A stretch of DNA of 64,000 nucleotides. It comes from Varroa destructor. Its lineage: Eukaryota; Arthropoda; Arachnida; Mesostigmata; Varroidae. The translations under genes were made by a program, and so were the position numbers. Every line of letters begins with the position of its first letter. The first letter of the stretch is position 1. Below, one piece after another: positions 62,482-64,000 of the stretch. The stretch lies in NCBI RefSeq assembly GCF_002443255.2, contig NW_019211460.1, positions 25,402,882 through 25,466,881 on the forward strand, given 5' to 3'. The notes under the pieces were generated by a model. That model was not told where the DNA came from. It ran no database searches and saw only the letters and a program-made list of their open reading frames with translations.

Positions 62482-62939
62482 GACTATCCCAGGGAACTTG
62501 ACGACGCCGCGGCAACTTATCACCATCGCAACACTGAAACAAACACGTGCAGCCTCTTCTAAAAAGCCTAAATGCGCGAATAAGGTTGTTCACCAGATTC
62601 GAACGTATAGATAAAGGAAGAATTGACCAAAGCAAGAAAAAGCAGCCCATGTTGGGTCAGGCTCGATAAAGCCAACTACTTAGGTCTATTTGCGTGCTGA
62701 AATTGAGCACAAACGAGTAAAAATATAAGATCCGCGTGCGGCGGCAGTCACCGTCATGCTGCCGACCATATCGAACTTTAAAATGTATTCGCTCCGCTCG
62801 GACTCCTTATGAGCGCACCTGTACAGTGACTCCTTGTATGTGTACATAGTAATGGAGAAATATGAGCAACAACAACTCTAGCCTAGACAGATACTAACCG
62901 AAAGAAACCTAATGTATCGACACAGATAGACAAACCGTC

Positions 62940-62963
62940 ATATATATATATATATATATATAT
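62940..62963. repeat. (TA)n microsatellite in the 3' UTR
   Basis: About 12 TA units, 460 nt after the stop codon. It would be transcribed if the 3' UTR extends to the AATAAA at 63557. Confidence 0.9.
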
Positions 62964-63556
62964 GTAAAATAGATGGGGCGAGGGAGGGTGAAAAAGATTT
63001 CAGCCCGGTGGTACGAAAAAGTCAAAAGGTGCCACACAGTAGTTGTAAAGAGATCACACTATAAGGTGGCAAAGTTCGGCCGAGACGTAGATAAAAATGC
63101 GTGTAGTCCGGTAGAACAGACGCGTAACTTCCGACAGTCTTTGGCTTGAACCGAGTAAGGGAATAGGGCAAATCCTTTGACAGATTTAGAGGAACATTTT
63201 AGAATGAATGGAAGAACTTCGAACTCTTCTATAGTTTACCTTGCTGAAGCAGTTGCTTCGTTTTGTTACTGTATTAATACCGGTTGGATGAAGCTGGGCG
63301 TGGACATGAAGACATGAGTGCATACACGTTCGTGTAAGATTTTGACAGAAGTCGGAAGCTCGTGAATGGAGACCAGATCGAAAACGAATGGGAGAGCATT
63401 GTGGTATGTTAAATGCAGAAACAGCCGAAGTAACAAAGCGAGGTATTATTGGCCAGTGTTGAACATGCAGGCAAACAATATTAAGCACGATGGTGAGTTG
63501 TTTGGCTATACAAAAGCGGGCCCAGTTCAAAATTGTCTACCAACCAAGTAGGGGAA

Positions 63557-63562
63557 AATAAA
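63557..63562 (+). terminator. Candidate polyadenylation signal AATAAA
   Basis: This is the first AATAAA downstream of the stop codon in 62482-63562. A T/GT-rich stretch (about 63588-63611, TTCTGCTTGTGCTTCTG) follows 25-50 nt later, as expected for a downstream processing element. Cleavage would fall near 63575-63585, giving a 3' UTR of about 1.1 kb. Confidence 0.5.
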
Positions 63563-63585
63563 TCATTTGTAAAATCATACGGGGA

Positions 63586-64000
63586 AGTTCTGCTTGTGCT
63601 TCTGTTGCGCAGGTAGAGAAACCGATGTACAATTGGCCACGATCATCGCGGGCCAGATCCTTAGAAATTATGAATGACCAAAAACCAGCCATCATTAACC
63701 GTATCTTCGCGTAATGGATTTCATACCTAGCGTTCTTCATGGCATCGCAGGAGCCATGCATGCACACATAGTCTGCGTACTCATTACCATGAAATGATTT
63801 TCCCCTGTATCAGTTAGTCGACGTGAAGTTGTTCGTGTTTTCAACAGCAGTCACAGAAGCCACATACATCAGCACAGATAACACGCACCTTAGCCAAATA
63901 CTAATCTAAGTGTTCGAGATGTTTTGTATCTTAACGCGGCAATCTTAACATTATTTCTTTGTATTGCTAATATAGGCAGATGAGCAGAGTACCTACAAAC
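63586..64000. other. Downstream flank
   Basis: Beyond the candidate cleavage site, no coding or structural feature could be supported. Confidence 0.5.

Larger units (their letters stand above)
62482..63585 (+). other. Probable 3' untranslated region
   Basis: This runs from the stop codon to just past the first canonical polyadenylation signal. It contains the (TA)n tract at 62940-62963. No other protein-coding signal was seen on either strand. The end is inferred from the signal position, not from transcript data. Confidence 0.45.

Overview
The window is a piece of an animal nuclear genome, most likely an arthropod. The main evidence is one split gene on the + strand. Its eight recognisable exons are spread over about 61.7 kb and separated by introns from 0.4 to 21.6 kb, with GT-AG borders at every junction. 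Base composition is moderate, dinucleotide microsatellites are common, and no bacterial gene organisation is visible. The protein most closely resembles arthropod DIP (Dpr-interacting protein)/lachesin/neurotrimin-like adhesion molecules. A mite or other chelicerate would fit the intron sizes, but the sequence alone does not settle this.

The joined exons (822-1029, 7028-7231, 28811-28939, 37800-38009, 38417-38569, 39105-39212, 46514-46573, 62402-62481) give one open frame of 1152 nt, or 383 residues plus stop. It is incomplete at the 5' end: the signal peptide and the first half of Ig domain 1 must lie upstream of the window. The order is second half of Ig1, all of Ig2, all of Ig3, an acidic Ser-rich linker, a 20-codon cassette, and a hydrophobic C-terminal tail that reads as a GPI-anchor signal. 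All seven internal introns are phase 1, as is usual for Ig-superfamily genes, so exon skipping keeps the frame.

Layout: 1-821 is the end of an upstream intron; 822-1029 is exon a (Ig1, C-terminal half); 1030-7027 is an intron with microsatellites and a hairpin; 7028-7231 is exon b (Ig2, first half); 7232-28810 is a 21.6-kb intron; 28811-28939 is exon c (Ig2, second half); 28940-37799 is an 8.9-kb intron; 37800-39212 holds a cluster of three exons (Ig3 and linker); 39213-46513 is an intron; 46514-46573 is a small cassette exon; 46574-62401 is a 15.8-kb intron; 62402-62481 is the terminal coding exon, followed by a 3' UTR with an AATAAA at 63557.

No second gene could be assigned with confidence. 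Long ORFs in the introns on both strands lack recognisable domains. A few minus-strand pieces (56.1-56.6 kb, 27.6-27.9 kb, 11.5-12.1 kb) are noted as possible but unproven. The most interesting points are the C-terminal isoform options: a 60-nt cassette whose 5' end carries a competing perfect donor, and a Ser-Gly-Ala GPI attachment motif that is rebuilt at the splice junction whether or not the cassette is used. No CRISPR array, rRNA, intact tRNA or intact transposable element was seen.
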